This document shows positions 8,376 through 20,355 of a stretch of DNA of 33,552 nucleotides, piece by piece. The translations under genes and the position numbers were made by a program. Below the pieces are notes generated by a model, which made no database searches, was not told the origin of the DNA, and was given only the letters and a program-made list of their open reading frames with translations. Numbering within the stretch: position 1 is the first letter of the stretch; each line of letters begins with the position of its first letter. This DNA is from Priapulus caudatus (lineage: Eukaryota; Priapulida; Priapulimorpha; Priapulimorphida; Priapulidae): NCBI RefSeq assembly GCF_000485595.1, contig NW_014577534.1, forward strand, positions 154,977-188,528. The letters are read 5' to 3'.

Positions 8376-9560
8376 ATGCAACATGTTTTTTTACGAAGGA
8401 CCGCGGGAGCGCGGAATTCCAGCTCCCTCCTCCGCCGCGCTCACAGTGGCGGCGCGCCGGGCGACGGTCAAATTGCGATATGCCAACAAACTTGGCTCGG
8501 GGAGTTTATGCGCGCGCGGCTGACTGTTTCGTATGTAAATAGATTTTGTTATTTTATTCTAGCCATTACGATTTTATTACAAACGCGTGCAAGGGCATGC
8601 TGTTGTTCGTGGTGTGTGCCTGCTGCGGCAGAGCACTGTGGATTCGCATTGACGTATAGTAGACTATACCTTATTTATAACCACGTCCCTGGGGCCGGTG
8701 CGGGATCCTGCGTCGGGCGAGCAGTTAGTATCGGTGGGCGTCCGGGTAGTTTGGGGACGACGCATGGGAGATCCACGAGGCATGTAAGACAGTCACCCGG
8801 CGGGCTTCGCCGGGGGCGCGGGTGCTGGCTCGGGCGCTGGGCGGGCCCTCGCTCTTGGGTCTCGGTCCGGCCTCTCTCGTCGGCGGCGGTCGCTCTTGGC
8901 GTCGGAGTCGCTTCGTATCTCGCCCCGGGCGCCGCGCGGCTGGTGGGCGCTCGGCGCGCGGGTGGCGGCGTGGGCCGGGGCCCCGCGGCCGCGGCGCGCG
9001 GTGCTGCGCTCTGGCGCGGGGGTCGCTCGGTCGTGGCCCCGTCCATGCGTCTGCGATGGGATCGGCGGGACGGGGGGCCGGCCGGGGCCGGCGCGTGCCG
9101 CGGCGGCCCAGCGGGTCGGAGCCGCGCGGCGCGCGCGGAGGCTGGGCCCAGGAGACGAGAGATGAAAGAGAGTGGGAGCACGCCAGATAAGGGTACGAAA
9201 ATACGGCAGGTGGCGGTACGACGGCTCGGGAGCGACTGCCTACAAACGCGTGGTCCATCGTTAATCGGGAAAGGCACCCCCTCAAACGCCAGATGTCGCC
9301 GATGCCGATTGTACGTGTCCCCGAAACTGCGCGGATGTTAGGCTGCGCGCTACTGACGCATGTCGCGCGACCCGCCTTTTCGGCGCGCCGAATTCGGGGT
9401 ATAGCGGGTGATGGGTGGCAGGGACTTGGATGCGCGAGATGGTACATTACAACACCGGCGGTCGCGTGCGCCCAGTCCCGCGCAGAAGTGCGCGGCTAAC
9501 CGCTTTCGGCGGGTCGGGGTGAACAGACGCATCTTTTTGCGCAACGCCATCTGTGTACCC
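8376..9560. other. GC-rich, CpG-rich island without a convincing gene
   Basis: GC content rises sharply, especially at 8690-9200, where CpG is frequent and stop codons are rare on both strands. The long open frames here (8376-9341 plus; 9447-8725 and 9277-8675 minus) overlap one another and are Arg/Gly/Ala/Pro-rich, as expected from composition. A perfect 7-bp stem hairpin, CCCGGCG-GGCTT-CGCCGGG, lies at 8796-8814. It could be a CpG-island promoter, a diverged rDNA-spacer-like fragment or another repeat; nothing decides among these. Confidence 0.4.
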
Positions 9561-9580
9561 GGTCTCGCTCTGCAATGAGT

Positions 9581-9594
9581 ATATATAAGGAGCG
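9581..9594 (+). promoter_or_regulatory. TATA-box-like sequence downstream of the GC island
   Basis: GAGTATATATAAGG matches a canonical TATA element and sits about 20 bp beyond the GC-rich island. No gene is recognised downstream, so its use as a promoter is speculative. Confidence 0.2.
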
Positions 9595-10168
9595 GCTAAT
9601 GCCTCCAGCACATTTTGATCATTCAAATTATGGGAAATATAAGACTTTTATTCTCAAAGTATAGGAGTTTCAGGGCGTCAAGTATACAAGTGACGGCTCA
9701 AAAATAGCTGAATATTAGAATTTCAGATGTGAAAAAAATAGGGAGGAAATAGGGCAATTTGGTGAGAAATATATGTTAAATTTAGGAATATTGTGCTTGC
9801 GTTAGATGGCCTCCCAACACCCTACAGCCCGATCCGATCCGATAAATGTTTTTTATTAGCCTCATCTGGGACATAGTCGATGCAGCTTGTAGAATCGATG
9901 CGAGGTCGTCCGGTGCTCCGCGGTCACAGTCACATTAACCGCTTGACGTTACGGTCCATGATATTCGGGACGTCGGGGGGGGATGCGCTTAAACGAGTGG
10001 GGAATGTCGAAGCCTGGCTGGTGTCAAAAGGTCAAAGGTCAACAGGTGGTGATGTAAAAAGAAGGGGGAACATTCCCACCTGTGAACTTAAGGTATAGGG
10101 AATGCGAATTGCCCCGTGCACAAATTCTAAACGCGCTCGACCTAGGCTCGATGATAGTCGGCTGTTTT
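9595..10168. other. Non-coding sequence with a short dispersed-repeat fragment
   Basis: CAGGGCGTCAAGT at 9671-9683, next to TATAGGAGTTT, matches in reverse at 18515-18527 next to TTAGGAAAAAATAGG. GGTCAAAGGTCAA at about 10030 is a simple direct repeat. No gene is seen. Confidence 0.35.
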
Positions 10169-10576
10169 TATAGCCATCATGGTAGCGAGAAAGGCCATCA
10201 CTGTGCCAAAAAGGTTGGGAGGTCACAGTTCAATAGGTCAATGGGGCCACAGGGGCAGATTTTAGACATTTTCTGAGGACATGGTCTTGACGGAGCGATT
10301 GGATAAACTTTTTTGTTTTCAGCGGGCTGACCTGCTTTTAGGCTTTATTGAGAAGCGACCATGAAATGGTTTCACTTTTCTGCTGACATGCTGAAGAGTA
10401 AGTGTTCGGAGCTAACCTTTTGGCCTCCAAGAGGGTAAACATGGATTTGTTGAACTGTTAATCAAAGGATTGCAAGCTTGCTTTTGGCGATTGTGGATTG
10501 TGAGGTACAGTTGCATAGTTTCAGATTGCCAAGGCGAAAATGTTTGTTGGAAACAAGGTTTTACGCTCCTTAAATC
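10169..10576 (-). repeat. Dispersed repeat, copy B (inverted relative to copy A)
   Basis: Reverse complement of this segment aligns to 2051-2436 over its whole length. It ends just before the 10625 foldback copy. The divergence from copy A suggests old insertions of an interspersed repeat rather than a recent duplication. Confidence 0.75.
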
Positions 10577-10624
10577 ATGATTATTGTTCTTATAAGCCAG
10601 TCAGTCTGTATGTGGTAGCACCAG

Positions 10625-11175
10625 GGGTTCGCTCCCCATGATGGAAGATTTCAAACAGGCGGGGGAGGGCGACGGGGCAGGGGGAGGGGAGGGGGAGGGG
10701 GGAGGGCGGGAAACTAGGAGGTTGTTGTCGGGTTGGGCGTGGTTTTTTTTACCGTACGGCGAGCTAATTAATGCCCGTAACAATTCGGCGCCACCACATT
10801 ACCATAGGACGGCTAGTTTGGGGTTCTGCGTGTATACTTACGTAAGATAGACCAGTCGGCTGTACAGCTTGAGTGTTGGGGGGGGGGCGTGGTGATGGGA
10901 CGGGCTGCTGTGTGGTACTTTGTATTGTCTGCGTGCTGGGGGCAGGGGTAAAAATACGACGCCGTCCGGGTGTCCTGGTCGGAATGCGCTGGAATTCTTG
11001 ACGCAGGCGATTCCCCCGCTGGCCAAACTTTTACTTGTGGTTAGATTTAATCGGGCGTGAGGTATTTAACGGCGGCGCCAACGATTGAAACAGGGGGGAG
11101 ATAAAGAAAATAAAAAAAAACTTTTCCCAAACGGGCGGGCGCGCGCCCCGTGTTGCGCCAACGTAGGGAGAACCC
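10625..11175 (-). mobile_element. GGTTCTCCC element, copy 1 (minus orientation)
   Basis: About 550 bp ending in GGGAGAACC (11166-11174). Read on the minus strand it starts AGGGTTCTCCCTACGTTG, passes a GGGGCGCGCGCCC block, and ends in a C-rich tract (G-rich on plus, 10661-10710) and CATGGGGAGCGAACCC. It aligns in reverse to 11629-12171, with shared landmarks including TTCAAACAGG and TTGTGGT. No transposase frame. Together with copy 2 it forms a large inverted repeat with a 453-bp spacer. Confidence 0.7.
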
Positions 11176-11628
11176 TGAGCACCGCTAGTTACGCATCCTG
11201 TATCTAGGCACACCCTGTTTTAATGAACCGTTGAGATGCCTTGCGTGCTGTATGGGCAAAAACATGGGGCAGCCCATCTAATGCATGCACTGGGGTGTGA
11301 CGTGGCCACTATTCTAATTCATCAATTATCTGCGTGGCCAACTGCAATAGCAGGGGCCCGTGTTTCACGAAGCGTATTAACTTTAAGTTCTGATGACAAT
11401 CACTACATCATACTTAACTTCCGTAATTATGACTTTAGTTAATCGATTACTCAAAACATCTGTTTCACGAATGCGGAATTTAAGTACATATTGGTTAAGC
11501 TATCCACTAATTTAGCCGACGTTCGAACCATGATAGACCTGGTACTCGCTCCCTCTCGCGTTTAGTTACCTAAGACTCGGCGTATAGGTCGAGTAATCGA
11601 TGGCGTCGGGGAGCGAGTTACCAGTCTA
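11176..11628. other. Spacer between the two inverted GGTTCTCCC copies
   Basis: Non-coding apart from a 68-codon frame of no evident meaning. It carries two TGTTTCACGAA words (near 11361 and 11460) with a reverse-oriented TTTCGTGAAACA at about 12547 beyond copy 2. This may be a remnant of another inverted-repeat element into which these copies inserted. Confidence 0.4.
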
Positions 11629-12171
11629 GGGGTTCTCCCTCACGTTGCCGCAGAACGGGGCGCGCGCGCCCCGTTTGGTAAAACTCCCCCTGTTTGAAAT
11701 CGCGTTGGCCCGCCCAGTTACGGGGCCCGTTTAATTCTTCCGACCACAATACAAAGTGCTAGCTGCGCGCTCGGGAACTCGACCTTTCAAGAATTGCCGT
11801 TCGACCAGGGACCACCCCGCGCGGTGCTATTCCTTTTTACGCGTACCAGCATGCACTGCAGACGTACACCAAGAGTTAACCTGACAATGCACAGTTAACT
11901 GTAACTAACTGTACACCGACTTCGGCCTATCTGTAATATCATACAATCGAACCCAAATACCGGTCTAATGGTGGTTCGGGTCGGCGATTTTACGCTCTAA
12001 TTTTAGTGCGTGACGCTGGGTAAACAATACAGCGCCCCCCGGCACGCCCCTAGTTTCCCCTTCCCCCTCGCCCCTTAGTTCTCCCCCCTGCCCCCCGCCC
12101 TCCTCCACTCCCCCGTAGCCCCTCCTCCCCTCCCCCCTGTTATTTGAATCTTCCTGCCCTCGGGGAGAACC
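11629..12171 (+). mobile_element. GGTTCTCCC element, copy 2 (plus orientation)
   Basis: Starts GGGGTTCTCCCTCACGTTG, then GGGGCGCGCGCGCCCCG and CCCCCTGTTTGAAAT, and ends in a pyrimidine tract (12055-12140) followed by TTTGAATCTTCC and GGGGAGAACC at 12162-12171. It matches copy 1 in reverse and the start and end of copy 3 (23612-25184). Internal words such as GACAATGCACAGTTAA and TCGGCCTAT are shared with copy 3. Confidence 0.7.
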
Positions 12172-13869
12172 ATGCCGAGTCTTTAAAACAAATTAACGGT
12201 TATTTCATTATGGCGGTACAACTACGCCAAAATATCGGTTTCAAGTTCCGGTACCATTGAAAGAAGGAATATCAATTCTGTAACGTATAATGATTGACGA
12301 GTTAAGATACCCAGCAAATCTTAGTAATTTACAATTTCCTAGGGGAAAAATTGGGAAGTAACAATCTTCCACATTGGAAAATCTCGCAGCGTACCTAACT
12401 ATACTAAGTACTACCATACGTTCTCTAAGTTCTAGCTACTAGCATCAATATATGAATTAGTGGACTTTGTAATCATCGCTCGCTGAGTAGAGACTTAAAT
12501 AATTGTTGATTAACTTCATATTCATGCATTACAAGTAATCTACGCCTTTCGTGAAACAGTCACTTTACAACTTTGAGTAAGCGAAGTTACATATGATTAG
12601 TGACTTTTATCACGCATCAATACTTAACGTACGTCGTGAATAACGCTGGCCAGAGTGTGTTAACTCACAGGCTGAAACGAAACTTCTCGCCTGCTGAAGT
12701 CATACTTGCGATCATTCAGCACTACAATGGAGTGAAGGTTATCACGCACGAAGGGTTGATGCCCATCTTTGATCTATTCGTGACCACGGGGTTGCACGCC
12801 GCTCATACTCGGCGGCACCTTACTCTCTTTGCTATTAGAGCCCCTTTCGCACCCCCTGCCCCCCACTCTCCCCCCACCACCACGCACTCGCTCCTCACTG
12901 CGCTCGACGGATATCCATGGATAAACATGTTAATATGAGCGATAGTCATTTAAAGTTACACACGCTGGCTATTATCCTATTATTACTGTCACTACCGCGG
13001 GTTATAAGCAAAGACCTAGCATCCATTAGATTTCATAGATCCTTATTACGTGTCATCTAGATATAATTTCAGCTCTAGGAGGCGCCGAACGCGGTAATGG
13101 GGACGGGTGCTCATTCGTTTGCAGTGAGTTTAGCGCATCAGAACACCTGCCCTCAGCCGTGAGCGCTTGTCGCTCTGCGCACTTAGTCGGTCGTTTTGCC
13201 GGCCCTATATGTCCTATATGGGAACCCTGCAAATGTTAATTACTCTAAACTTTCGACTTTTTATCGTTAGCTTACTGGAAATGGATCGTTCTATTATAGT
13301 TAAGAGACGCCTGATTTAGCTTGCGTTGCTATCATGGTGCAATCGTCGAGCAATTTTGGAATTCAAAGATGGGCGCGCCGCGTTCATCCTCTCGATTTTG
13401 GCTCAATTTACAATTTGTGATCTTCGAATGCCGCCGTAGAGTGTCATGCAATACCTTTTTTAGCGGGGCTTTCGAGGAGGGAAGTCCATTCTTGGAGTTA
13501 TTTTTTTGGATATGGGGTCAGCCTCAAAGGTCTTTGTTAAAAGAAAGTCGCTCAACCGGCTCAAACAATCTAGACAGCTTCTTAATGTTAAATTTGACAC
13601 TGTCTATAGATATTAGTGATCAGGCATATTTCACACGATGAACAATAGCAACACAGACTTCAAACACGGTACACACAAAACATGTAGTTGTCACTATTCT
13701 TATGACTCTCCTATCCTCAGCTATTACTCAATCTCGGCTATGCACTAGATCCTGTCATCTGTCGTACATCTACACCTAGCTCCTCTTCATCTGTCTTCGG
13801 TGGTCAATCTGATTTTTCGGGGGAATTGACTTACAACACGCGCGACTCCCTCGCCTCGCATCTCTGCAA
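12172..13869. other. AT-rich intergenic sequence
   Basis: Two modest plus-strand frames (12600-12938 and 13321-13641) have no recognisable motif. No repeats were detected apart from the TTTCGTGAAACA word near 12547. Confidence 0.35.
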
Positions 13870-16800
13870 GTTAGTCTGTGCTTAATGATCAAGGGCCTGC
13901 AGCGGTTGCCCGCAGTGACAACGTTCCGTCACATGGCCGTGCCTCGCGCTGTAGCTGCAGCTCACTGCATCAGAGCGCTTGGAGGAGAAACTGGCCGCTG
14001 TTGAGATGGTCGCGGGTGGATGGTGGAGCCTTTGATACTTCCAACAAAGCTTGGTATTTATGTAGAGAAGGCTTATTCAGGCTGGGTCTACGTCTGGTTC
14101 GCTCGCCTTTCACAGTTAGCAGCTGAATTTGAGTCGGAGCAGGAGCTGCTAGTTGATGCAGTCCAGTTTGGCAGTTTCTTCAGTTGTGGCGGCTTCGTAT
14201 GGCATTTGTTGCGTCTCCGGTGATTATTCGAGTACGTGTCACTATTCGGATTGTTCACTCGTACCAACTCTTCTAGTCCGATACGAGAGGGAAGAAGACT
14301 GTCTGCTGTTGCTTTTGAGTTGCCAGGCCGACGGTCGCGCAAGCTTCCAAGGCAACTTGATCCAAGACCTCGGCGTATATTCAATCTCTCAAGTGGAGCT
14401 TGGCTCGCTGACTGTCTTTCCTTTCGCAAGGGTCGACACCGATATCGCAGCTGACAGCTGCCTTGGACACCGAGAAGCAGGCTGCACTTCTGAGGCCTAC
14501 GCCTCACACGTTTGTGTTGCATATCCAGGACCGATCCACCAATTTTCCCTTTTCCTATTATGAATCTTCAGCAACCTGACCCGCATCCTTGATGGTCAGT
14601 ACACCAGGAGGACGAAGACGTTCTGTGTCCATCACCTCGAGGACTGCGGATTGTCTGGGCATCTTCTGCTGCCGCCTTCAGCCATGTAGCTGCAGAGAGT
14701 GATAGTCTGCGTCAGCCATGCTCGCGTGACGACAGTATCCGCTTTTTAACAAGTGGCGATTGTTGTGGTGGAAATCGCAGTAGAGCCGCAGTGGGATGTT
14801 GTTGAGCAGACTCCTTGTCTCGTGGCAATTTGTAAACACTAGCTTGTCCGGCACATCGCTGAAGAGATGTGGTGTCTGGCAGTCAGCCGCACCTTCCTTG
14901 GCTGCTTCCTCTTACCTTATCTCGCCTCGCATGCTCCTACGTTGGTAGGAGCTCTTCGTCATACCTGCTGGCAACAGGCACTATTTTCTTTGAGTCTCAG
15001 GGGAACTGTGCAAAGTCGCCCTCAGCACAAAGCTTGCAGCCCAGCCATCGTCCTGCGCCGTCCCAGCCGACTGGCCACACAACGTCGGTTACAGCAGCTG
15101 CTGACCGCGGTTCTGATGCCTGTCAACCCCACTACTCACACGCCCGATCCACTCCGTCCCCGCTCTCTGCAATTTACCATCATTTTACCCAACTTCAACG
15201 ATGTATATTACTTGAAGTTTCGACCATTTATAGTGCGCTTTACACCCACGCATCTTACGCCTAATGGGCCCGACACTGTTCCTTTAGACCCCATACATCC
15301 TTCCGGTCCCACTCCCCCTTGGCGGACTTCCACTCCGCTCCGTTCACCCCCTCGCCATCTTCCTTTCGCCTCTGATCACACGCACTACCGGGCTCCCAAC
15401 CAACACGACAAACATATACAGCAACACGACCGACAGCCTCGCTCGATCAATTCTCACCGGCCCCTCTCTCCCACACTGTGCACGCCCCACTATACTATCA
15501 TCCCCATCTACCCAGCACTCTCCCCACTCCTCCGCGCGATGCCATCATCCTGTACGTCACTCACTGGCACTCTCCAACCGATCGTCCCCCTCCACCTGCT
15601 CCCGTATATCGAACCTCTCGATCTCCCCTCTAAATAGACCCCCACCGGCCGGGCTATACTACCTTCACGACATGTCCAACCGCCCTCCTCCCGCTACTAC
15701 CTACCCTCTGCCACTAGCGCCTCTCAAAACTGATCCCCCCAGCATTCGATGCCTACCCACCACTCCTCCCCAGTCGTGCCAACCGCTACACGCGCATGGA
15801 GCGCGTCAACCAACAACCACGTCTGGAGCAGTGGGTCTTGACAGAAACGAGCCGAAACGTGGGTCGCGCTCGGGTCATATGCCCTTCATACCTCCAGCAC
15901 CCTTCCCGTCGCCTTGATATGTCTGTTCGCCGAAATCTGATCTGCTGGCACTGCGGGTCCCGCCATCAGAATTGCCGAGGCAGACATGTGCGCCCCTGAC
16001 CAGTAGGTTTCTCCTGCCGGCACGCTGGGGGAGCGTTGCTCTATCTGTGCACATACCAGCTCATGTGCGGGCATAATGGTCGTGACCTGGCTGCGAAAAA
16101 TACGGGAGCTGCCTTGAGACAGGCTGCTGCTGTGAGTGAGAACAGGTACACCATTCCGCCTCTCCACGCAGGAACAGTCGAGCGCAAGCAGGGTCGGCTT
16201 TGATGAGACAGTCCACCCAGAAGCTTCCCGGTTTACTTGTTTTTTTTGGGACCTGTCTCCAAGGTAGTCACTCAGCTCTTGGTTGTCTATGGCACGCATT
16301 TGAGTAGAAACTCTGGCGAGCACATGGCGATTGATGAGAAGGGTATGCCGTAGAGCCTTTGTTCAGCGTCTTCCGGGTGCATGATGCTGGGTCATGCCAC
16401 AAACTTTCTGCCGCTCATGAGAAACGTCCAGCCAGATGCCTTCATCAGTGTCCTATACAGCCAGGCAAACTCATGAGAAGTGGTGCACTCATGCCGCCGG
16501 TACAATAAAGTATAAGGTTGCGTCGCAGCCGCTGAGGCGTCGTTCCATTGACTAGGCATTTGCAGTCTTGATATAGTTGGAGATCAACAGTAGAGTGGGT
16601 GTTACTGCAGTCCCGAGTTGTTGAGAGATCCTCCTCGCAGATACAGGCGCCGTCAGTCAGAACGGTGTTCTGGGTTGAGCAGGTGGTGAATCGATCCTCG
16701 GTCACAACACACCAGTGTCTTGGGCTTATTGGGCCGAGCCCGCCACTAGTCGGTTCTTGCTGAGCCATTGAGCCCCGCCCACCTCGACAGGCTTGTCACT

Positions 16801-17275
16801 CTCATGGACTTGCGACAGCCAGGCTTTGGTGCGGCGCGTTCGCTGCTGACTGAAACTGACTGCCAGCGGATTGAAGCTGATGACTTCTTACTGCGGACAG
16901 AGCTTTCATTGAATCAGAGGTGGATTCAGCTTGGGAACGGTCCTGTGTAGTGCTGCAGCTGTATGAGCCTGATTGCTATTGAGTCGCTGGAGAGAAATGC
17001 CTTCGTGTTCTCTATGACGTCGCAGGGATCGGTGAGCCTGCATCACACCAGATTGTTCCTGTCTCGATGATGCGGAGGATGCTTGGGTGAACTCCATGGA
17101 CCATGTGTGTGGGTGGTTTTGCACTCCCAGTTTGCGGGTCTCGTAATGTTCCAAGTTCGTAGTTGTAGCCGTATAGTATACTATCTAGATGAAACGAGGT
17201 AAATTTACAGTTAAATGTGTCTTCATTTTGACCCGTGTGACCGTCATTTTGACCTTGGACGATTGACCGCAATAT
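13870..17275 (-). pseudogene. Unidentified, broken coding-like region, best on the minus strand
   Basis: GC is higher than in the flanks, and protein-like stretches appear in different minus frames. The clearest is an unbroken 77-codon segment at 14911-14678 (EEAAKEGAADCQTPHLFSDV, then PDKLVFTNCHETRSLLNN, then IPLRLYCDFHHNN), which starts after a stop and has no early Met. Others are 16768-16445 (Cys-rich; CICEEDLSTTRDC, LYQDCKCLVNGT), about 16375-16275 (PEDAEQRLYGIPFSSIAMC), 16323-15886 (LGDRSQKKQVNREASGWTVS, then ALDCSCVERRNGVPV) and 17190-17033 (GTLRDPQTGSAKPPTHMVHG). The stretches change frame repeatedly. They may be exons of one gene with introns I cannot define, or a decayed gene or transposon. 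Plus-strand frames at 14020-14563 look almost as good. The segment 15100-15900 is C-rich and probably not coding. Confidence 0.3.
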
Positions 17276-18484
17276 CTAAAAAATAACTTAGAAAGTCGGG
17301 GATTCCGCTGCCTCGAAAACCCCTAAAAGAAGAGGTACTTGCATGCCACTCTATGGGCCATCGAGGATCACAATTGTAATTGACAAATCCACGTTATCGA
17401 CGGGCGGCCAGACCATACTTGAATTTCTTAAGCAATGCTCAAATCGTGTGCTTGCACAGGTAGCCAAACCAAAGCTACACTCAGCTCTCCTAAACTATAT
17501 AGACACATTTCCGGATTGAAATCAAAAGTTGTATGTAGTAGATTTAACAGGTCTTGTCTCCGCTAAGGGTCCAACATATTTTGGTAACTGCGACTACTTG
17601 TTTAATAATACATATTTGGAGTTACTACTCATACCATTCAGTCGAAACTCTACTCTGTTCTTTTTGAGTTTTGAATGAAAGAAATGCACTGGTTAACTTT
17701 AGGAAATTGATAAGCAGTTCTATGACATGCATAAGCTCCATACACTGTAGACGCTACTCCAAAAATAGTCATGACATTACATGTTACATGGGCGAATCCA
17801 AAGCCTTTTTTGAAAACAAGGCGGTGTCGGTGGTAAGAAATAATGGCGCTACTAGCATGGGTAATTAATTCTTGTATAGAAATAAGGCGCCCTTTTTTAT
17901 AAAGTTAAGGATTGGCTGACACTGCGCTTCCGCTTATGCGCTACGTGGCTTAAGGACACGTTGGTCGGGTGGCGGTCCCTCGCTTCTCCCGAGAGTGGGC
18001 GGGGGGTGGGGTTAGGGATTTTAAAAATTGGTTGCATTCTGAGGCAGATCTTTTGAAGCTAGTAAATTTCGACTTGATCGTAGAATGCCAAGATGGAATT
18101 CCCAAGATTCTTTAAGCAGAAATTTATTGCTTTTATGTGTTTTCCGAGTTTTTTGGGTAAAAAGGAGGTCCAGGACCCTGGACCCCCCTCTGCTGCACTA
18201 CCACATACCACATCAACTAGTATGAAACAACTTTCACTGAAATAAACACTTCTGTGATATGTAAAGGTACTATTACAACTTAATTTAACATGTAAGGGGT
18301 TGGCGCCGGTCTGGGGAAATTTTTGCAAACCTTGGGTACACTGATAATTGTAAATTCCTGCAGCCATTCTCTGACGACGGCTATACATACAATTTCTGGA
18401 TTCAGAAAAACATAAAAAGCCCTGCAAAAATACGCTCGTGAAAAATTGGATTTTGTCCAGAACTAATAGCCTCGAGAAAATAGG
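17276..18484. other. AT-rich intergenic sequence
   Basis: No recognisable gene. A minus frame of 122 codons (18427-18059) lacks any known motif. GGGGTTAGGG near 18010 is isolated and not an array. Confidence 0.35.
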
Positions 18485-18580
18485 AATTCGCCAGCAAAAT
18501 TAGGAAAAAATAGGACTTGACGCCCTGAGCTTTATAGGGACTTTTAGTTCTCAAATATTAAGGAGTTATATAGGAGTGTT
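18485..18580 (-). repeat. Fragment of a short dispersed repeat
   Basis: ACTTGACGCCCTG at 18515-18527 with neighbouring ATAGGAATT, AAAAAATAGG and AGTTATATAGGAG words matches the reverse complement of about 9650-9690. Similar ATAGGA-rich words recur at 25848-25910. This is likely one old, degenerate repeat family. Confidence 0.35.
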
Positions 18581-20250
18581 TGGGGCGCTCTCTCCGATAA
18601 TGTGTTCAAGACTTTTACTAGTACAGGGTTATTACCTCTACGCGGGCGTCTTAAGGCTCACTGGTGGCCCTAAGCATCTGACCTATCTTGGTGCCCCCCT
18701 CTCCTTTTCTCAGCACTTTCGGACCCAGTCCATTTTAGTTTTGGGATGCCCTGTTTCCGCACCATCATATCACATATGCAGGTCTGCTTCTAGCCCTCGA
18801 GTACAAAAATTTTTTATGGTTACTGGCGTTGCGGATTTCGAAGGAGGGTTGGCTTGATAAACATGGCGGGGGTATGTCGGGGTCAATCCCCAGAAATCTT
18901 GGTTAATGTAGATACTCGCCGGAGATCGGTATTTGACGGCACTTTTGAGCGTACATGCGATTGTACACTTCATTCTGACTACGAGGTCAATCTCTATTCT
19001 CGTCGGTGCTCTCTTTTACATGTTTAGTTGTGCAGAAAAGACCTCTCTGTTTGTGCAGTCGGTGCCACCCCATTTAATGTTTAGAAAACGTTAGTTCTTA
19101 GAGGCAATTTCATACGCTTTGGAAGGTCACATGGCCACCCTCTCTATTTTGTCTTACTGTAATTGTGCTTGGTGTAAGTTCCATGTGACGTGAAGATGTT
19201 TTTTTTCGGTTGCTTTCTAAAGACTTCCAATGAAGAACCATTGAATGAACTGCTGAAGCTCTGACTAGACAATAGGTGTTGTTCAGCTGGTAATCTGGAT
19301 AGAAGCATCAATGAGTGCTGACAAGTCCTTTGAGTACCTTTCACTCATTCTGATAATGGCGAATTAGCACGCTTGGTTGTGCCGGGTGGCATTAGGCGCC
19401 CCTTTGTATTGTATTGTATTGTGTGGGGCGGGCGGCCCTTGTGGTTCACCTGGAAAGTACAAATCTTTATTCGTTTTTTTCACCCTTTTCCCAACTTTGT
19501 GGTGCCCCCTTTGGCCCTGGTGCCCTAAGCACGTGCTTAGTCTGCTTAATTGTTAATCCGGCACTGCAGGTATACACTTGGTAACAGGAAAACTAACAAG
19601 TGTGATTGTTTTCAGAAGACTTACCTGGTCATGAATGCAAGATAGCAAATACCCTTACCGCCGTGCGGTCTGCCACGGTCATGAAAGTGAGTTCACCGAA
19701 ATGCAGCACGTAAAATTTATTGAACAATTAAATTATCAACATTATTTTACATTTTGAAACCCTAAATTTTATCCCTATTCCAGCTATCAATTCTACGGCA
19801 AGTACCACTATACTGTCATAAATGTTTTTATGATACAAAGACCACAACTGCTAATTTTATTCAACTAGCAATATGCACAAAGTAGTAATCCAACAAATAT
19901 AATTAGGATTGGACAAGTTATTAACACTCTACAAAGCTCAACACACACACGTACATAGCCCCAGGTTATAGTTATATAAACCGTTCAAACACGTAGACCA
20001 TAGACGCTTATCAATTGGCCCTAGACAGCAAGGCAGAGAAAAGGCGCATGCAGGAATCACCAAGCAAGCAACAAGCTATAAATTTACCGAAGCGGTTGTA
20101 TTGGACAACACTGCAGTTAGACAGCCATGCCACATGAATATTATACTGGTTATTGTTAAGAAATTTGCCTTTCTTGTCCTTGTCCTTATTGTTATTGTTG
20201 TGCATGCTTAACGTTAAACAATGGTTTTCCGCAATGGCTTCAAAAGTTAG
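18581..20250. other. Intergenic sequence with possible transposon end near 19510-19570
   Basis: No gene is seen. The segment around 19510-19570, read on the minus strand, starts GTGCCGGATTAACAATTAAG and contains the palindrome TAAGCACGTGCTTA. This resembles degenerate transposon ends dispersed in animal genomes, but I cannot assign a class. A short ATTGT-type tandem run occurs at 19408-19424. Confidence 0.3.
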
Positions 20251-20253
20251 TAT

Positions 20254-20355
20254 ACAGGGTTCAACATTCACTTTTTATTTCACTAGACCATCGGGCTAGT
20301 ATTAACTGAGGAAAAACCACTAGCCCTGACCTAACTTTCACTAGCCCAGACCCAG
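20254..20355. mobile_element. Repeat terminus with three CACTAGCCC modules
   Basis: Begins ACAGGGTTCAACATTCACTTT, then CACTAGACCATCGGGCTAGT as a small palindrome, then CACTAGCCCTGAC and CACTAGCCCAGAC. The order and spacing parallel the CACTTGCCC element at 6297-6410, so the two are diverged members of one family. The opposite end is not visible. Confidence 0.5.

Noticed and set aside
8376-9447. 321- and 240-codon frames in the GC island as genes
   Set aside because: Open simultaneously on both strands, dominated by Arg/Gly/Ala/Pro, with no motif; best explained by GC-rich, stop-poor composition.
11515-11530. GTTCGAACC as a tRNA T-loop
   Set aside because: It is just a short palindrome; no cloverleaf can be drawn around it.
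14867-15637. 256-codon plus-strand frame as a gene
   Set aside because: Pro/Thr/Ser/His-rich, in a C-rich stretch with no motif, and it overlaps the better minus-strand segment at its start.
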